Program-made: the position numbers and the translations under genes
Assembly: GCA_000411415.1 (NCBI GenBank)
Contig: KE150452.1
Span: forward strand, 158,623-222,622
Direction of reading: 5' to 3'
DNA from: Actinomyces sp. HPA0247
GTDB taxonomy: Bacteria > Actinomycetota > Actinomycetes > Actinomycetales > Actinomycetaceae
DNA length: 64,000 nucleotides
In this document: in pieces, positions 25,631-36,030 of the stretch
Layout of the letters: the number at the start of each line of letters is the position of its first letter
Numbering within the stretch: position 1 is the first letter of the stretch
The notes under the pieces: model-generated
What the model was told of the DNA's origin: nothing
Seen by the model: only the letters and a program-made list of their open reading frames with translations
Database searches by the model: none

Positions 25631-25659
25631 ACCCCCACCGGTCGGTGACCAATGGGGGT
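25631..25659 (-). terminator. Terminator of aspS
   Basis: On the minus strand ACCCCCATTGGTC-ACC-GACCGGTGGGGGT folds into a 13-bp stem with two G-T pairs, 28 nt past the aspS stop. The T-run after it is short (TTCG). Confidence 0.6.
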
Positions 25660-25686
25660 TCCGTGGACAAGGTCACGGCTCGAGAA

Positions 25687-27492
25687 TTACTTCTCGGATT
25701 CCTCGGCCGCTTCCTCACCGCGCTTCTTCGGCTTCGCATCGACGCCGGCTTCCTTACGCTGCGCGGGCGTAATCGGCGCCGGAGCCTCAGTCAGAGGATC
25801 GAAGCCGCCGCCGGACTTCGGGAAGGCGATGACGTCGCGGATCGACTCGGACTTCGTCAGCAGCGAGACGATGCGGTCCCAGCCGAAGGCCACGCCGCCG
25901 TGCGGCGGAGCACCGAACTTGAAGGCATCCAGCAGGAAGCCGAACTGTGCCTGAGCCTCTTCCTCGCCGATACCCATGACGTTAAACACGCGGTTCTGGA
26001 TGTCGCGACGGTGGATACGGATCGAGCCGCCGCCGATCTCGTTGCCATTGCAGACGATGTCGTAAGCGTAGGCCAGCGCGTTACCCGGATCCTTGTCGAA
26101 AGAGTCGATCCACTCGGGCTTGGGCGAGGTGAACGCGTGGTGGACGGCCGTCCAGGCACTGTGGCCCAGTGCGACGTCGCCCTCGGCCTCGGCATCACCG
26201 GTGGGCTTGAAGAGCGGCGCGTCGACAACCCAGGTGAACGCCCAGGCATCGGGATCGATGAGGTTGCAGCGCTTGCCGATCTCAAGGCGAGCAGCGCCGA
26301 GCAGCTCACGCGACGGGGTCGGCTTGCCAGCTGCGAAGAAGATGCAGTCACCAGGCTTGGCACCGGTAGCGGCAGCAAGGCCCTCACGCTCAGCCTCGGT
26401 GATGTTCTTCGCAACAGGGCCACCCAGCGTGCCATCCTCGGCGATCGTGACGTAGGCCAGGCCCTTGGCGCCGCGCGCCTTGGCCCATTCCTGCCACTTG
26501 TCGAACGTACGGCGCGGCTGCGAGCCACCACCGGGCATGACGACAGCACCAACGTAGGGGGCCTGGAACACGCGGAAAGTCGTGTCCTTGAAGTACTCGG
26601 TGAGCTCGGTCAGCTCCAGGCCGAAGCGCAGGTCAGGCTTGTCTGAACCGTAACGCTCCATCGCATCCTTGTAGGTCATGCGGGGAATCGGTGTGGTCAG
26701 GTCGTATCCGATCAGGGCCCACACGTTCTTCAGGACGTCCTCGGCGACCTCGATAACGTCGTCCTGGTCCACGAAGCTCATCTCGATATCGAGCTGGGTG
26801 AACTCGGGCTGACGGTCCGCACGGAAGTCCTCGTCGCGGTAGCAGCGAGCAATCTGGAAGTAGCGTTCCATGCCGGCCACCATGAGCAGCTGCTTGAAGA
26901 GCTGAGGCGACTGGGGCAGAGCGTACCACGAACCCGGGGAGAGGCGGGCCGGAACGATGAAGTCACGGGCACCCTCGGGGGTCGAACGGGTCAGGGTCGG
27001 GGTCTCGATCTCGACGAAATCGCGGGCGTAGAGTGCCTCGCGGGCGGCGCGGGAAACCTTCGAGCGCAGACGGATCGCGTACTGCTCAGGCTCACGACGC
27101 AGGTCGAGGTAGCGGTACTTCAGGCGCGTTTCCTCGCCGACGTTGCCGGAATCTTCAGCATTGGAGGACACCTGGAACGGCAGAGGCGCACTGGTGTTCA
27201 GGATTTCGATGTCGTCACCCATGACCTCGATGGCGCCGGTGGCCAGGTGCGGGTTCTCATTGCCCTCGGGGCGAGCGCAGACCTCGCCGGTGACCTTGAG
27301 GACGAACTCGGAGCGCAGCTCGTGGGCGACACGCTCGTCGCGGACGACAACCTGGGCGATGCCGGACGCGTCGCGCAGGTCGATGAACGCCACGCCACCG
27401 TGGTCACGACGACGATCCACCCAGCCGGTGAGCGTCACGGTTTGACCGACCAGGTCGGTGCCGAGGGTTCCAATGTTGTGAGTGCGAAGCAC
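25687..27492 (-). CDS. aspS: Aspartyl-tRNA synthetase
   Basis: This 601-aa class IIb synthetase charges tRNA-Asp. It has an N-terminal OB-fold anticodon domain ([26 protein letters not shown]) and the catalytic core with motif 2 [21 protein letters not shown]. The bacterial GAD insertion and motif 3 ([15 protein letters not shown]) follow, then a charged tail [15 protein letters not shown]. The GTG at 27492 ([11 protein letters not shown]) is preceded by AAGGA at 7 nt. A much longer in-frame extension across the divergent gap is not coding. Whether it also charges tRNA-Asn cannot be told from sequence alone. Confidence 0.97.
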   Translation of the reverse strand: MLRTHNIGTLGTDLVGQTVTLTGWVDRRRDHGGVAFIDLRDASGIAQVVVRDERVAHELRSEFVLKVTGEVCARPEGNENPHLATGAIEVMGDDIEILNTSAPLPFQVSSNAEDSGNVGEETRLKYRYLDLRREPEQYAIRLRSKVSRAAREALYARDFVEIETPTLTRSTPEGARDFIVPARLSPGSWYALPQSPQLFKQLLMVAGMERYFQIARCYRDEDFRADRQPEFTQLDIEMSFVDQDDVIEVAEDVLKNVWALIGYDLTTPIPRMTYKDAMERYGSDKPDLRFGLELTELTEYFKDTTFRVFQAPYVGAVVMPGGGSQPRRTFDKWQEWAKARGAKGLAYVTIAEDGTLGGPVAKNITEAEREGLAAATGAKPGDCIFFAAGKPTPSRELLGAARLEIGKRCNLIDPDAWAFTWVVDAPLFKPTGDAEAEGDVALGHSAWTAVHHAFTSPKPEWIDSFDKDPGNALAYAYDIVCNGNEIGGGSIRIHRRDIQNRVFNVMGIGEEEAQAQFGFLLDAFKFGAPPHGGVAFGWDRIVSLLTKSESIRDVIAFPKSGGGFDPLTEAPAPITPAQRKEAGVDAKPKKRGEEAAEESEK

Positions 27493-27594
27493 TGTGATTC
27501 CTTTCGTTGTTACCATCCGCGAGACAGGCGGCGGCATTGTTATTGTACGCCTGCCCACCGAAGAGTCGCGCGTGCCGCGAGTAGGATAGTCACC

Positions 27595-29010
27595 ATGCCC
27601 GCCGACGATTCTTCCCCTTCCACTACCCGCGCCACCTGGACTCCAGCTGAAATCGGACTGGCAATCGGCTCGGTTCTCCTCATCACACTCGTTGCTTTCG
27701 AGGAACTCGCAGCCACAACGATTATGCCCACGGTCGTCGCCTCTTTCGACGCCGCTGCGTGGTATCCGATCGCCTCGGGAGCCGCCTTGGCGACGCAGCT
27801 CAGCGCGACCGTCGTCGCAGGGGCCCTCGCTGACTGGAAGGGACCGCGTCCGGTGTTGCTCGCGGGCCTGGCCCTCTTTGCCGTTGGTCTTGTGGTGTGC
27901 GCGTTCAGCTCCCACGTCACGGTTTTCGTCATTGGGCGCGCCCTCCAAGGACTAGGAGGCGGCCTCCTGATCGTTCCGCTCTATGTTCTTGTTGGAGCGG
28001 TTGCGTCTGCCCGTCATCGCCCTTCGTTCTTCGCGTCGTTCTCCTTGGCATGGGTCCTGCCTTCTCTGGTTGGCCCCGCGATCGCAGGACACGTCACCGA
28101 AGTATGGGGTTGGCGTTACGTGTTCGGTGTCGTTCCACTGTTTGTTGCGATCGCTGCTGTGCCCATCGCCTACGTTCTCCGCTCCCTGCCGACTGCCCAA
28201 GGACAGCGCTCCCCTGTCCTTGCGGCGCTCTCGCGTGACGCCGGTTTGGTGGGAGTCGGCGTCATGGCGCTCCAGCTGGCGGGTGCGCTTACCTCGCGAT
28301 TGGCACAGTTCGCGGTCTTCGCCCTCGGCGCGTGCATCACGGTGTGGGCACTGCCTCGACTCCTCCCGCGCGGCACGTTCCGATCCCGTCGGGGTATGCC
28401 GTCGGCAATCCTCGCAAGGCTGTGCGCGATGGCTTCCCAGGTGGGTCTCGCAGTCATGATTCCGCTGATTCTGCAGCGGGTACACGGGTGGTCCGAGGCC
28501 TCTTCTGCCTGGTGGGTTACCCTCGGATCGATCACATGGGCCATCGGCGCGGTCGGCCAAGCGCGCGTTCACGATCCGCAGCTGCGACGCCGACTCCCGG
28601 TCGTCGGCGGCGCAATGATGGCGGTCGGAGCGATCCCCGTGGGTGCTCTGCTTCTTCCGTCAATTCCGGTGTGGGTGGCCCTCGTCGGCTGGCTTCTCGT
28701 CGGCCTGGGCGTCGGTCTCGTTCACGCTCCCCTGTCCGTCATGGCGCTCGAGGTGACGCCCGAGGCCAAGCACGGGCGCGTCTCATCGTGGCTACAGGTC
28801 GCGGATTCAGCAGGACCCGCACTCGAACTCGCCCTCGTCTCAGTAGCCATGAGCGCGTGGGCCGCCACCGCCATGGTGGGCGGGGCGGCCTACGCTCCCT
28901 ACTGGGTAATTGCTGCTGTGCTTGCGATCCTCACCGTGGTCGCCGTGACGCGGGTGCGTCCCGCACCGGGATGCTCCACGGATGAGGCAGCTAGCACTCA
29001 GTCGTCGTAA
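27595..29010 (+). CDS. MFS transporter
   Basis: The 471-aa integral membrane protein has about 12-14 helices. The conserved loop-2 motif appears as [13 protein letters not shown], and the drug/H+ antiporter motif [19 protein letters not shown] is in helix 5. It is most like multidrug or small-molecule efflux MFS proteins; the substrate is unknown. It is the first plus-strand protein gene in the window, divergent from aspS. TAGGAT ends 7 nt before the ATG, so a leaderless transcript is possible. Its 3' end overlaps the convergent helicase gene by 13 nt. Confidence 0.9.
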   Translation: MPADDSSPSTTRATWTPAEIGLAIGSVLLITLVAFEELAATTIMPTVVASFDAAAWYPIASGAALATQLSATVVAGALADWKGPRPVLLAGLALFAVGLVVCAFSSHVTVFVIGRALQGLGGGLLIVPLYVLVGAVASARHRPSFFASFSLAWVLPSLVGPAIAGHVTEVWGWRYVFGVVPLFVAIAAVPIAYVLRSLPTAQGQRSPVLAALSRDAGLVGVGVMALQLAGALTSRLAQFAVFALGACITVWALPRLLPRGTFRSRRGMPSAILARLCAMASQVGLAVMIPLILQRVHGWSEASSAWWVTLGSITWAIGAVGQARVHDPQLRRRLPVVGGAMMAVGAIPVGALLLPSIPVWVALVGWLLVGLGVGLVHAPLSVMALEVTPEAKHGRVSSWLQVADSAGPALELALVSVAMSAWAATAMVGGAAYAPYWVIAAVLAILTVVAVTRVRPAPGCSTDEAASTQSS

Positions 29011-31178
29011 CGACGCTTGCCGAAGTGGCGGCGTCCGCCCTCGCGGCCTCCGTCGCGGTCCCAACCGCCATCACGGCCGCCCTCGCGTTCACGGCGGGCA
29101 CGCTTGATGTCTTTCTCCCAGCGCTCGGTGCGAACGCTGCGACGAGGACGCGACCCGTCGCCCTTTTCGAAGCGGTGCGGACGTTTCTCGTCGCGGTCCC
29201 CAAAACGTCCCTCGCGGTCGCCATAGCCACCGCGGCCACGGTTATCGCGATCGTAGTCGCGGCGGTCGCGGCGCTCGAAACCGTCACGATCACCATGGGA
29301 GCGCCCGCCGGGGCCCTCGTCCACGCGGATGCGCAGCTGGCGGCCCGACACGTATCCCTTGGAGATACGAGAGAGCTGCTCGCCGGACAGGTCCGCCGTG
29401 ATGTCGACCAGCGAGAAGGTTGGGTAGATCTCGATATTGCCGATATCGCGGCCATCGATGCCGCCCTCGCCTGCAATCGCTCCGACGATGGAACCGGGCT
29501 TCACACGGTCCTTCTTGCCGACCTCGATGCGGTAACGCGTACCGGAGCCGGGTGCCAGGCGGCCGCCTCCGCGACGACGAGCGCCATTGGCACCGCCCTT
29601 GATCGGACGGTCCTTATCACGGCCGGCCTCGAAAGTGGCGCCAACGAATTCACCGGATTCATCGAGCTGTTCCTCGCGGCGGATCTTGCCGTTGCCACGG
29701 CGATCCTTCGCGACACGCGGAGCCGGGCCCTCGTCTCCGACAGCCGTGGCCATCAGCGCCGCAGCGATATCCTCAACGGAGACCTCATCGCCGAGTTCGG
29801 CCAGCAGGCGCTTGTACATGTCGAGGCGGCCGCGCTCAATGCGGGCGGACAGGCCCTCGAGCAGGCGGCTGGCACGGAATTCGGAGACGGCCGCGGGCGA
29901 AGGAATCTCGACCTCTTCCATCTCGGTACCCGTCAGCTTCTCGATGCGGCGCAGGCGGCCGTGCTCTCGCGGCGTGAAGAACGTGAGCGCTCGGCCCTCA
30001 CGACCCGCACGGCCGGTGCGGCCGATGCGATGCACGTAGGCCTCGGGCTCGCGAGGAACATCAAAGTTAACGACAAGTGAGATTCGTTCGACGTCGAGAC
30101 CTCGGGCAGCCACGTCGGTTGCAACCAGCACGTCAAGGGAACCGTTCTTCAGACGCTCAACCATGCGCTCGCGCTCGGTCTGGGCGACGTCACCGGAAAT
30201 GCCAGCCGCGCGGAATCCGCGACCCGAGAGCTCCAGTGAGACCTCTTCGACGTCGGCGCGGGTGCGCACGAACACGATGGCGGCGTCGGCCTCTTCCTGG
30301 CCTTCCTTAATGTGCTGAGCGCGCGTGGCAAGCACACGAGAAAGCGCCCCAATCTTGTGCTTGTAAGGCACAACGGCATACGTCTGATGGATCGTATCCA
30401 CCGTGGAGGACTCGGTGGAGACCGCAACCTTCACCGGATCCTTCAGATGCTCACGCGCAACCTTCTCAATCGCGGCGGGCATCGTCGCGCTAAACAACGC
30501 GGTCAGGCGATCATCCGGGGCACTCGACGCGATCGTCTCGACGTCCTCGGCAAAGCCCATGCGCAGCATCTCATCGGCCTCGTCGAGGACCAGCATGCGC
30601 ACGTGCGACAGATCCAGCGCGCCCTTCTCGATAAGGTCGATGACGCGACCCGGCGTGCCAACGACGACCTGAGCGCCGCGCTTGAGCGCACCGATCTGGG
30701 GGCCGTAGGGCGAGCCGCCGTACACGGGAACAACGTCGAGGCGGGCAGTACGAGCAGCAAAATCCTCAATCGCCTGGGCGCTCTGCATGGCGAGCTCACG
30801 GGTGGGCGCCAGAACGAGAGCCTGCACGTCGCGCTCGTCGGCATCGACAATTGCCAGCAGTGGCAGGCCAAACGCCGCAGTCTTGCCGGTACCCGTCTGG
30901 GCAATGCCGACGACGTCACGCAGCTCCAGCAGCGGCGGGATGGCAGCTGCCTGAATCGGGGTGGGGACGCGGAATCCCATGTCGGTGACCGCAGCAAGAA
31001 TTTCCTCGGGCAGACCGAGGCTCGCGAAGGTCACGGTGTTCTTCTCTTCCTCGTCCGTATGCTCATCAACACGGTCATCGTCGAGAGTACTATCGTCATC
31101 GAAATCATCGATGTGATCGGCAATCTCCGTCATTTCGCGCTCGGCGTCAGCGCGGTCCTTGAAATCGTCAGAGGGCAT
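28998..31178 (-). CDS. deaD: DEAD-box RNA helicase, CsdA/DeaD type
   Basis: This 726-aa ATP-dependent RNA helicase probably acts in ribosome assembly and mRNA turnover. An acidic N-terminus (about 1-45) precedes the Q motif TPIQAAAIPPLL. Walker A is AQTGTGKT (93-100), followed by PTRELA, VLDEADEML, SAT, and HRIGRTGRAGREG. A DbpA-type RNA-binding domain lies at roughly 545-620 (GTRYRIEVGKKDRVKPGSIVGAIAGEGG). The C-terminus is an Arg/Gly/Asp-rich tail (RDRD, RGRGGYGDRE) suited to RNA binding and condensate formation. AGGAT precedes the ATG at 31178. About 230 nt of non-coding sequence precede it, compatible with a long cold-responsive leader, though no structure was proven. Confidence 0.95.
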   Translation of the reverse strand: MPSDDFKDRADAEREMTEIADHIDDFDDDSTLDDDRVDEHTDEEEKNTVTFASLGLPEEILAAVTDMGFRVPTPIQAAAIPPLLELRDVVGIAQTGTGKTAAFGLPLLAIVDADERDVQALVLAPTRELAMQSAQAIEDFAARTARLDVVPVYGGSPYGPQIGALKRGAQVVVGTPGRVIDLIEKGALDLSHVRMLVLDEADEMLRMGFAEDVETIASSAPDDRLTALFSATMPAAIEKVAREHLKDPVKVAVSTESSTVDTIHQTYAVVPYKHKIGALSRVLATRAQHIKEGQEEADAAIVFVRTRADVEEVSLELSGRGFRAAGISGDVAQTERERMVERLKNGSLDVLVATDVAARGLDVERISLVVNFDVPREPEAYVHRIGRTGRAGREGRALTFFTPREHGRLRRIEKLTGTEMEEVEIPSPAAVSEFRASRLLEGLSARIERGRLDMYKRLLAELGDEVSVEDIAAALMATAVGDEGPAPRVAKDRRGNGKIRREEQLDESGEFVGATFEAGRDKDRPIKGGANGARRRGGGRLAPGSGTRYRIEVGKKDRVKPGSIVGAIAGEGGIDGRDIGNIEIYPTFSLVDITADLSGEQLSRISKGYVSGRQLRIRVDEGPGGRSHGDRDGFERRDRRDYDRDNRGRGGYGDREGRFGDRDEKRPHRFEKGDGSRPRRSVRTERWEKDIKRARREREGGRDGGWDRDGGREGGRRHFGKRRYDD

Positions 31179-31409
31179 AATTCATCCTTGCGTCGTGCAA
31201 TCGGTGTCAGCAAAACCATCGGGGCGGGCCATCTCGGCTCCTCAGCGCGGCCTCACCCATAACAACAAATCCCGCATCCCGCGGGCACCATAACAAGGGG
31301 CAGCGCCTCATCGCTACGTTTAGCTTACTCGCCAGACAGGCGCGACGGAGCGCGTGGTCGGCCAATTCACTGTTCTACTGCTGTCAGACGACAGCGAGCA
31401 CCCCGCGAC

Positions 31410-32999
31410 TCACAGGTGCAAACGCGCGATAAAGGAAGCGATCATCACCTGCCGGCTATCTTCGGCGCGCACCGGTGCGACGACCGCACGCTCCACCTCA
31501 TCACGGCACAGTCCCCTCAGATCGCGAATGACTGCCCGTCGGCGGCGACCCGCAGCCCAGCGAGCCACTCCTCGATTAATACCCGCGAGAATCACGGTCA
31601 CGAGAAGCGACACGCCGACGAGCGCCGTGGGAGCGGGAACGGGACCGAGCGCCGGAACCTGCCAGTCGATGAGCACGGCGCGCCCCAGGTGAACGAGGCC
31701 GATCCAGGCGGCGCCAACGAGACACACGACCCAGGCCAGCATCTGCAACCCACCGAGGAAACGAGCGGCCGCAGGAGCACCCGTTGCCACCTGCATGTTA
31801 TCCGCGACCTCACGGTGAGCAGCAGCCGGAACATCGCGCGCACCCTCCAGTGCCCGCTCCACCAGCCGAGCGCGCCATGCCGGGGGGCGTCCAGAAGAGC
31901 GCTCCCCTACCTCGCGGCGCACAGCATTAACAAACGCGGCCTCATCCGACGGGGAACGTGTGGGCAGTGTTGGCGTCGTCGCCCCCTCTTCACGAGAGTC
32001 CTCATCTAGGTGGAGGCGACGCAACGGATCAGCACCCAGACGCGCAATCCAGCGAAGCGGAAGCCAACCACCCACTCGCCGACCCGCACGCATCGTGGAG
32101 GCGGCCACTGCCTCGGCGATGATCGGCGCACCCGCCAGGTCCGCAGCAGCGGAACACAGGTCCGACGCCATGCCATCGGTCTCAATGCCGCGGACGGTTC
32201 CGTCGATCCCCACAGCGTCTCGAATCAGCACCGCAGCCTCGCGGAGCCCCTGGCGTGCCCGAGCGGCCTGGCGCGACACGCGTTCCGTCTCTTTCGACAG
32301 ATGCTTCACGAGCGCAGGCATCCCCTCGCCGGTCGTTGACGCAACGGACAGGACCGTCGCGTCTTCCATTCCCCGCTCGGAGAGGAGACGCCGCAGGTCT
32401 CGCTCGATCGCCTCACGCTCGGGGGCGCCGACGGTATCAATGTGCGTCAGCACGACAGTCACCGACGCATGGGAGGAGCGCAGCCGGGCGAGCCACTCGT
32501 CATGCAGCCTTGCGTCCGCATACTTCTGTGGGTTCACGACAACCACGAGCGCATCAACGCGCAAGGCGAGGCGCTCCGCGATATCCGCATGCCCGGTCTC
32601 GATCGAATCAATATCGGGCATATCGATAACAACCGTGTCTCCAGGCAGAGCGCGGGGAGCCTCCACCCGCCGGGCAATTCCCAGCCACCCGAGCAATTCC
32701 TGCGGCGCACGACCGACGGGAAGAACAGCGCACGGCTCGTTCGTCGTCGGACGTCGAACGCCAGCGGTCACGACCTCTCCCCCGCTCAGAGCATTCACCA
32801 GCGACGACTTACCCGCACCCGTCCCGCCCAGCATACCGATCACGCACCACGTCGGATCGATCTCGCTGCGCTCGGAGGTAATGTCGATCAACTGACGAAT
32901 CTTGGAGAGTGTGGCCTCATCAATATCCGGAGAAGCCAGCGTACAAATGTGATCAAGCTCTGAGGCCGCCGACGCAACAGTGCCTTTCGAACGCCTCAT
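31410..32999 (-). CDS. Dynamin-like/YfjP-type membrane GTPase, second of pair
   Basis: The 529-aa protein has an N-terminal GTPase domain: P-loop GGTGAGKSS (58-66), switch I RRPTT (82-86), G3 DMPDID (126-131) and G4 THID (185-188). A helical middle and two hydrophobic segments near the C-terminus (about 395-465) follow, then a basic tail. This plan matches bacterial dynamin-like proteins and the actinobacterial YfjP group. The ATG overlaps the stop of the partner GTPase by 4 nt (ATGA), so the two are made together. A role in membrane remodelling, division or envelope stress is inferred from family and pairing only. Confidence 0.85.
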   Translation of the reverse strand: MRRSKGTVASAASELDHICTLASPDIDEATLSKIRQLIDITSERSEIDPTWCVIGMLGGTGAGKSSLVNALSGGEVVTAGVRRPTTNEPCAVLPVGRAPQELLGWLGIARRVEAPRALPGDTVVIDMPDIDSIETGHADIAERLALRVDALVVVVNPQKYADARLHDEWLARLRSSHASVTVVLTHIDTVGAPEREAIERDLRRLLSERGMEDATVLSVASTTGEGMPALVKHLSKETERVSRQAARARQGLREAAVLIRDAVGIDGTVRGIETDGMASDLCSAAADLAGAPIIAEAVAASTMRAGRRVGGWLPLRWIARLGADPLRRLHLDEDSREEGATTPTLPTRSPSDEAAFVNAVRREVGERSSGRPPAWRARLVERALEGARDVPAAAHREVADNMQVATGAPAAARFLGGLQMLAWVVCLVGAAWIGLVHLGRAVLIDWQVPALGPVPAPTALVGVSLLVTVILAGINRGVARWAAGRRRRAVIRDLRGLCRDEVERAVVAPVRAEDSRQVMIASFIARLHL

Positions 33000-34648
33000 G
33001 CCAGGACCTCCCGAGCATCCCCCAGCGCTTGCTCCAGCGCATCCAACCGCACGCCCTCGTCGGAGCGATCCAGCAATGCGGACACGGGCTCCACCACATC
33101 ACTCAGGGACGCGGCCGCGAGCCGCTCCAGCGCATCGCGAGCCTGCTCAGCCATAGAGCGGACAGTTCGCTCACCGAAATATGCCTCCAGGACCGTCTGT
33201 GACAAAGCCGCCGATGCGCCCGCGATACCAACCTCAACACCAGTAAGACCGCCGGTCATCGTAAAAGCTGCCACCATGAGCGAGACAGTGACAACGTTGA
33301 TGCCGCCAGCGAGCATGCGCCCGCTGACACGCGAGGACTCCGCCTGCGCGCGAATGAGCTCCGTAACCTCGCTCGTCCACTCTTGAGCGACGCGACGCGC
33401 ACGCTGAGCCACCGCATCGACGTCGAGAAACTCGTCGAACGATGATGTATCAACGAGCGAACGCGCCCTGCGAACAGACTCCTGCCACGCGCGGTGGTAC
33501 TGATCAGCGAGCCGCTGAGCAAGGCCTCCCGTCAGGTCACGCTGAACCTGCACGTCCGGGGCAGCCTGGCCGCGAATAGCACCCATGAGGCGTGAGCTCA
33601 ATCCGGAAAAGACACGCGAGACGGTCTTGGTCATGTCCCATGATCCGAGGACCTCAGCAATGCGAGCACTAACCTCCCCACGCAGTACGTCATCACTCGA
33701 CGAGGAGGACGCTTCCCGAGCGTAGGAGGAGATGAGCTGGCGCACGTCCTCACTCGCAGCCTCAAACTCACGGTTGCGTTCTCTCGCAGCCTCAAGCGCG
33801 TGAGCCGTTTCCTGCAACGATGAAGACACCGCACCCGAGAGCGAACGACGCACGATGGCCGCACGCTCTTGCGCGTCTCGCCCAATCGACTCCAGGTATG
33901 CACCGATCGGCGCAATTGCTGCAGCAGGAAGGCGTCCATCCGTCAGCGGCTGCTCCTCGACCGTCACGATCATGACCTCGCCCAGGCCACGCTGGCGCGC
34001 CAGGGACGCCAGGTCTTCGCGAACCTCCTCTGCGGCCCCGACGGGCACGCGGTTGAGTACGATCGCGACGCGCAGTCCGCGGCTCCCGGCTTCTTCCAAG
34101 TGTTTCCAAGCCACCGCATCCGCGTAACGAGCCGCAGTGGTCACAAACACCCACAGGTCGGCGCCATCGAGCAGTTCTGAGGCCAAGCGCCGATTTCCGT
34201 CCTCGACGGAATCGATATCTGGAGCATCGACGATGCCCACGGTCGGCCACAGAGTCTCCTCGACCGCGATTGTGATCGCATCGAGGCTGTCCCCGCCCGA
34301 GCCCTCGCTCTTGGCCAGGCGCGGCAGTACACGATCCGACATGAACCAATCGCGCTGCTGCGGGGAGCAGATCAACACGGGGCGACGCGTCGTCGGACGC
34401 ACCGCTCCTGCTCGACTCACATTGCGGCCCAGCAGCGAATTCACGAGCGTGGATTTACCCGACCCAGTCGACCCACCGACGACGATCAGCAGCGGCGCGT
34501 CGGCGTCCTCGAGCCGAGGCAGAACAACGTCCTGCAGACGGCGCAGTGCACGCTGCGCGTCACCACGGCTCCCCTGGGGCATAGCCTCCAAGGACTGTTC
34601 GAGGGCACCCGCCCACACGCGGGCTGCCTCCACCGACGTGAGCGGCAC
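32996..34648 (-). CDS. Dynamin-like membrane GTPase, first of pair
   Basis: The 550-aa protein has P-loop GGSTGSGKS (58-66), switch I VRPTT, G3 DAPDID (141-146) and a degenerate G4 (LNRVP instead of NKxD, about 198). This suggests altered nucleotide specificity or dimer-dependent function. Long helical segments (250-425) precede a hydrophobic hairpin (about 440-480, INVVTVSLMVAAFTMTGG) and a C-terminal helix. The GTG at 34648 directly abuts the hisS stop (TGAGTG). Streptomyces DynA/DynB are a comparable adjacent pair acting at sporulation septa; orthology here is not established. Confidence 0.85.
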   Translation of the reverse strand: MPLTSVEAARVWAGALEQSLEAMPQGSRGDAQRALRRLQDVVLPRLEDADAPLLIVVGGSTGSGKSTLVNSLLGRNVSRAGAVRPTTRRPVLICSPQQRDWFMSDRVLPRLAKSEGSGGDSLDAITIAVEETLWPTVGIVDAPDIDSVEDGNRRLASELLDGADLWVFVTTAARYADAVAWKHLEEAGSRGLRVAIVLNRVPVGAAEEVREDLASLARQRGLGEVMIVTVEEQPLTDGRLPAAAIAPIGAYLESIGRDAQERAAIVRRSLSGAVSSSLQETAHALEAARERNREFEAASEDVRQLISSYAREASSSSSDDVLRGEVSARIAEVLGSWDMTKTVSRVFSGLSSRLMGAIRGQAAPDVQVQRDLTGGLAQRLADQYHRAWQESVRRARSLVDTSSFDEFLDVDAVAQRARRVAQEWTSEVTELIRAQAESSRVSGRMLAGGINVVTVSLMVAAFTMTGGLTGVEVGIAGASAALSQTVLEAYFGERTVRSMAEQARDALERLAAASLSDVVEPVSALLDRSDEGVRLDALEQALGDAREVLA

Positions 34649-36001
34649 TCAGTCCATCACTTTCTCGACCGAGGGAACCGCATCCGCCGCCGGGATCGTC
34701 CAGGTCGCGGGATCAGCTTCCACCTGCTCGCCGCTGCGAATGTCCTTCACCGTATCGGACACGCCCTCGTCGCCCGGGAACCAGACGAAGGGGATGCCGC
34801 GCTTATCGGCAAACTTAATCTGCTTGCCAAACTTCGCGGCGCTGGGAGCGACATCCGTCGAGATACCGCGCGAACGCAGCACGGCGGCGATCGCCTCCGA
34901 ACGCTCACGCTGTTCCTCCGCAATGACCGCAACGACGACCGCCGTCGGCACCTTACGGGATGCCTTGACCATCGGCGCAGAAATCATGCGAGACACGAGG
35001 CGTGAGACACCAATCGACAGACCGACGCCCGGGTAGGTGCGCTTTCCGTCCTTTGCTAGGGAGTCATAGCGTCCGCCCGAGCAGATCGAGCCAAGGTCCT
35101 CATGGCCCTCAATCTCCGACTCATAGACGCTACCCGTGTAGTAGTCGAGGCCACGCGCGATCTTCAGGTCGGCAACAACTGCGCCGGGCATCCGCTTATT
35201 CGCAGTGTCGAGCAGCTCGGTGAGCTCACGCAGGCCCTCTTCGAGCAGTTCCCCATTCACGCCGAGGCCAGCCAAGCGATCCCGAATCTCAGCAGAATCG
35301 GACGTACGAATCTGCGCCATCTGCAGCAGCACGTTCGCCTGATCGCCGTCAATACCGGATTCAGCGAGCCCGGCAGCCACACCCTCCGGACCGATCTTGT
35401 CGATCTTGTCCAGGCCACGCAGGGCAGCCTCAACGTCCGTCACGCCGAGGGACTCGCACACGCCCTGGACGACCTTGCGGTTGTTGACGAGCACGCGCAC
35501 CGGCGGGATCGGCAGATTGTTGAGGGCCTCGGCCATCACGAGCGGCAGATCGACCTCGAAGTGGAAGGGCAGCTCACCGTTACCTACGACGTCGATATCC
35601 GCCTGCGTGAATTCACGGAAGCGACCATCCTGAGGACGCTCGCCGCGCCACACCTTCTGGATCTGGTAGCGCTTGAACGGGAAGTCCAGTTCGTTCGCAT
35701 TCTCAATCACGTAGCGGGCGAAAGGAACGGTCAGGTCGAAGTGCAGACCCATTCCCTTATCCTTGGGAGCGCGCGCACCCGAATCCGCGGCCTTCAGCGC
35801 CTGCAGTCGATCCAGAACATAGATCTCCTTGGAGGTCTCACCTTTGGCTTCCAGCTGCTCCAAGGTCTCAACCGCCCGGGTTTCGATACCCGCAAACCCG
35901 TGCAATTCAAACACGCGCCGCAGCTCGTCAAGGACGTGCATCTCGATGATGCGGCCCTCCGGGAGCCATTCGGGGAAACCTGACAGGGACGTGCGAGCCA
36001 T
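34649..36001 (-). CDS. hisS: Histidyl-tRNA synthetase
   Basis: This 450-aa class II synthetase charges tRNA-His. It shows motif 2 in YQIQKVWRGERPQDGRFREF, HisA motif RGLDYYTGSVYE, motif 3 GVGLSIGVSRL and a C-terminal anticodon-binding domain (TAVVVAVIAEEQRERS...). It begins MARTSLSGFPEWLPEGR. The ATG at 36001 has only an AGAAAGAAAG purine stretch upstream. The gene is preceded by the metallo-hydrolase gene after 29 nt and followed directly by the GTPase pair. Confidence 0.97.
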   Translation of the reverse strand: MARTSLSGFPEWLPEGRIIEMHVLDELRRVFELHGFAGIETRAVETLEQLEAKGETSKEIYVLDRLQALKAADSGARAPKDKGMGLHFDLTVPFARYVIENANELDFPFKRYQIQKVWRGERPQDGRFREFTQADIDVVGNGELPFHFEVDLPLVMAEALNNLPIPPVRVLVNNRKVVQGVCESLGVTDVEAALRGLDKIDKIGPEGVAAGLAESGIDGDQANVLLQMAQIRTSDSAEIRDRLAGLGVNGELLEEGLRELTELLDTANKRMPGAVVADLKIARGLDYYTGSVYESEIEGHEDLGSICSGGRYDSLAKDGKRTYPGVGLSIGVSRLVSRMISAPMVKASRKVPTAVVVAVIAEEQRERSEAIAAVLRSRGISTDVAPSAAKFGKQIKFADKRGIPFVWFPGDEGVSDTVKDIRSGEQVEADPATWTIPAADAVPSVEKVMD

Positions 36002-36030
36002 GAAGCTTTCTTTCTGTGAGGGAGGAGGCG

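Noticed and set aside
27493..27948. 152-residue N-terminal extension of AspRS
   Set aside because: Low-complexity charged sequence antisense to the MFS gene; AspRS homology begins at [11 protein letters not shown] with a good ribosome binding site.
31260..31285. Weak hairpin CCCGC...GCGGG with T-rich tail downstream of the GTPase pair
   Set aside because: The 5-bp stem is too short to call a terminator; it could equally be part of the helicase leader.
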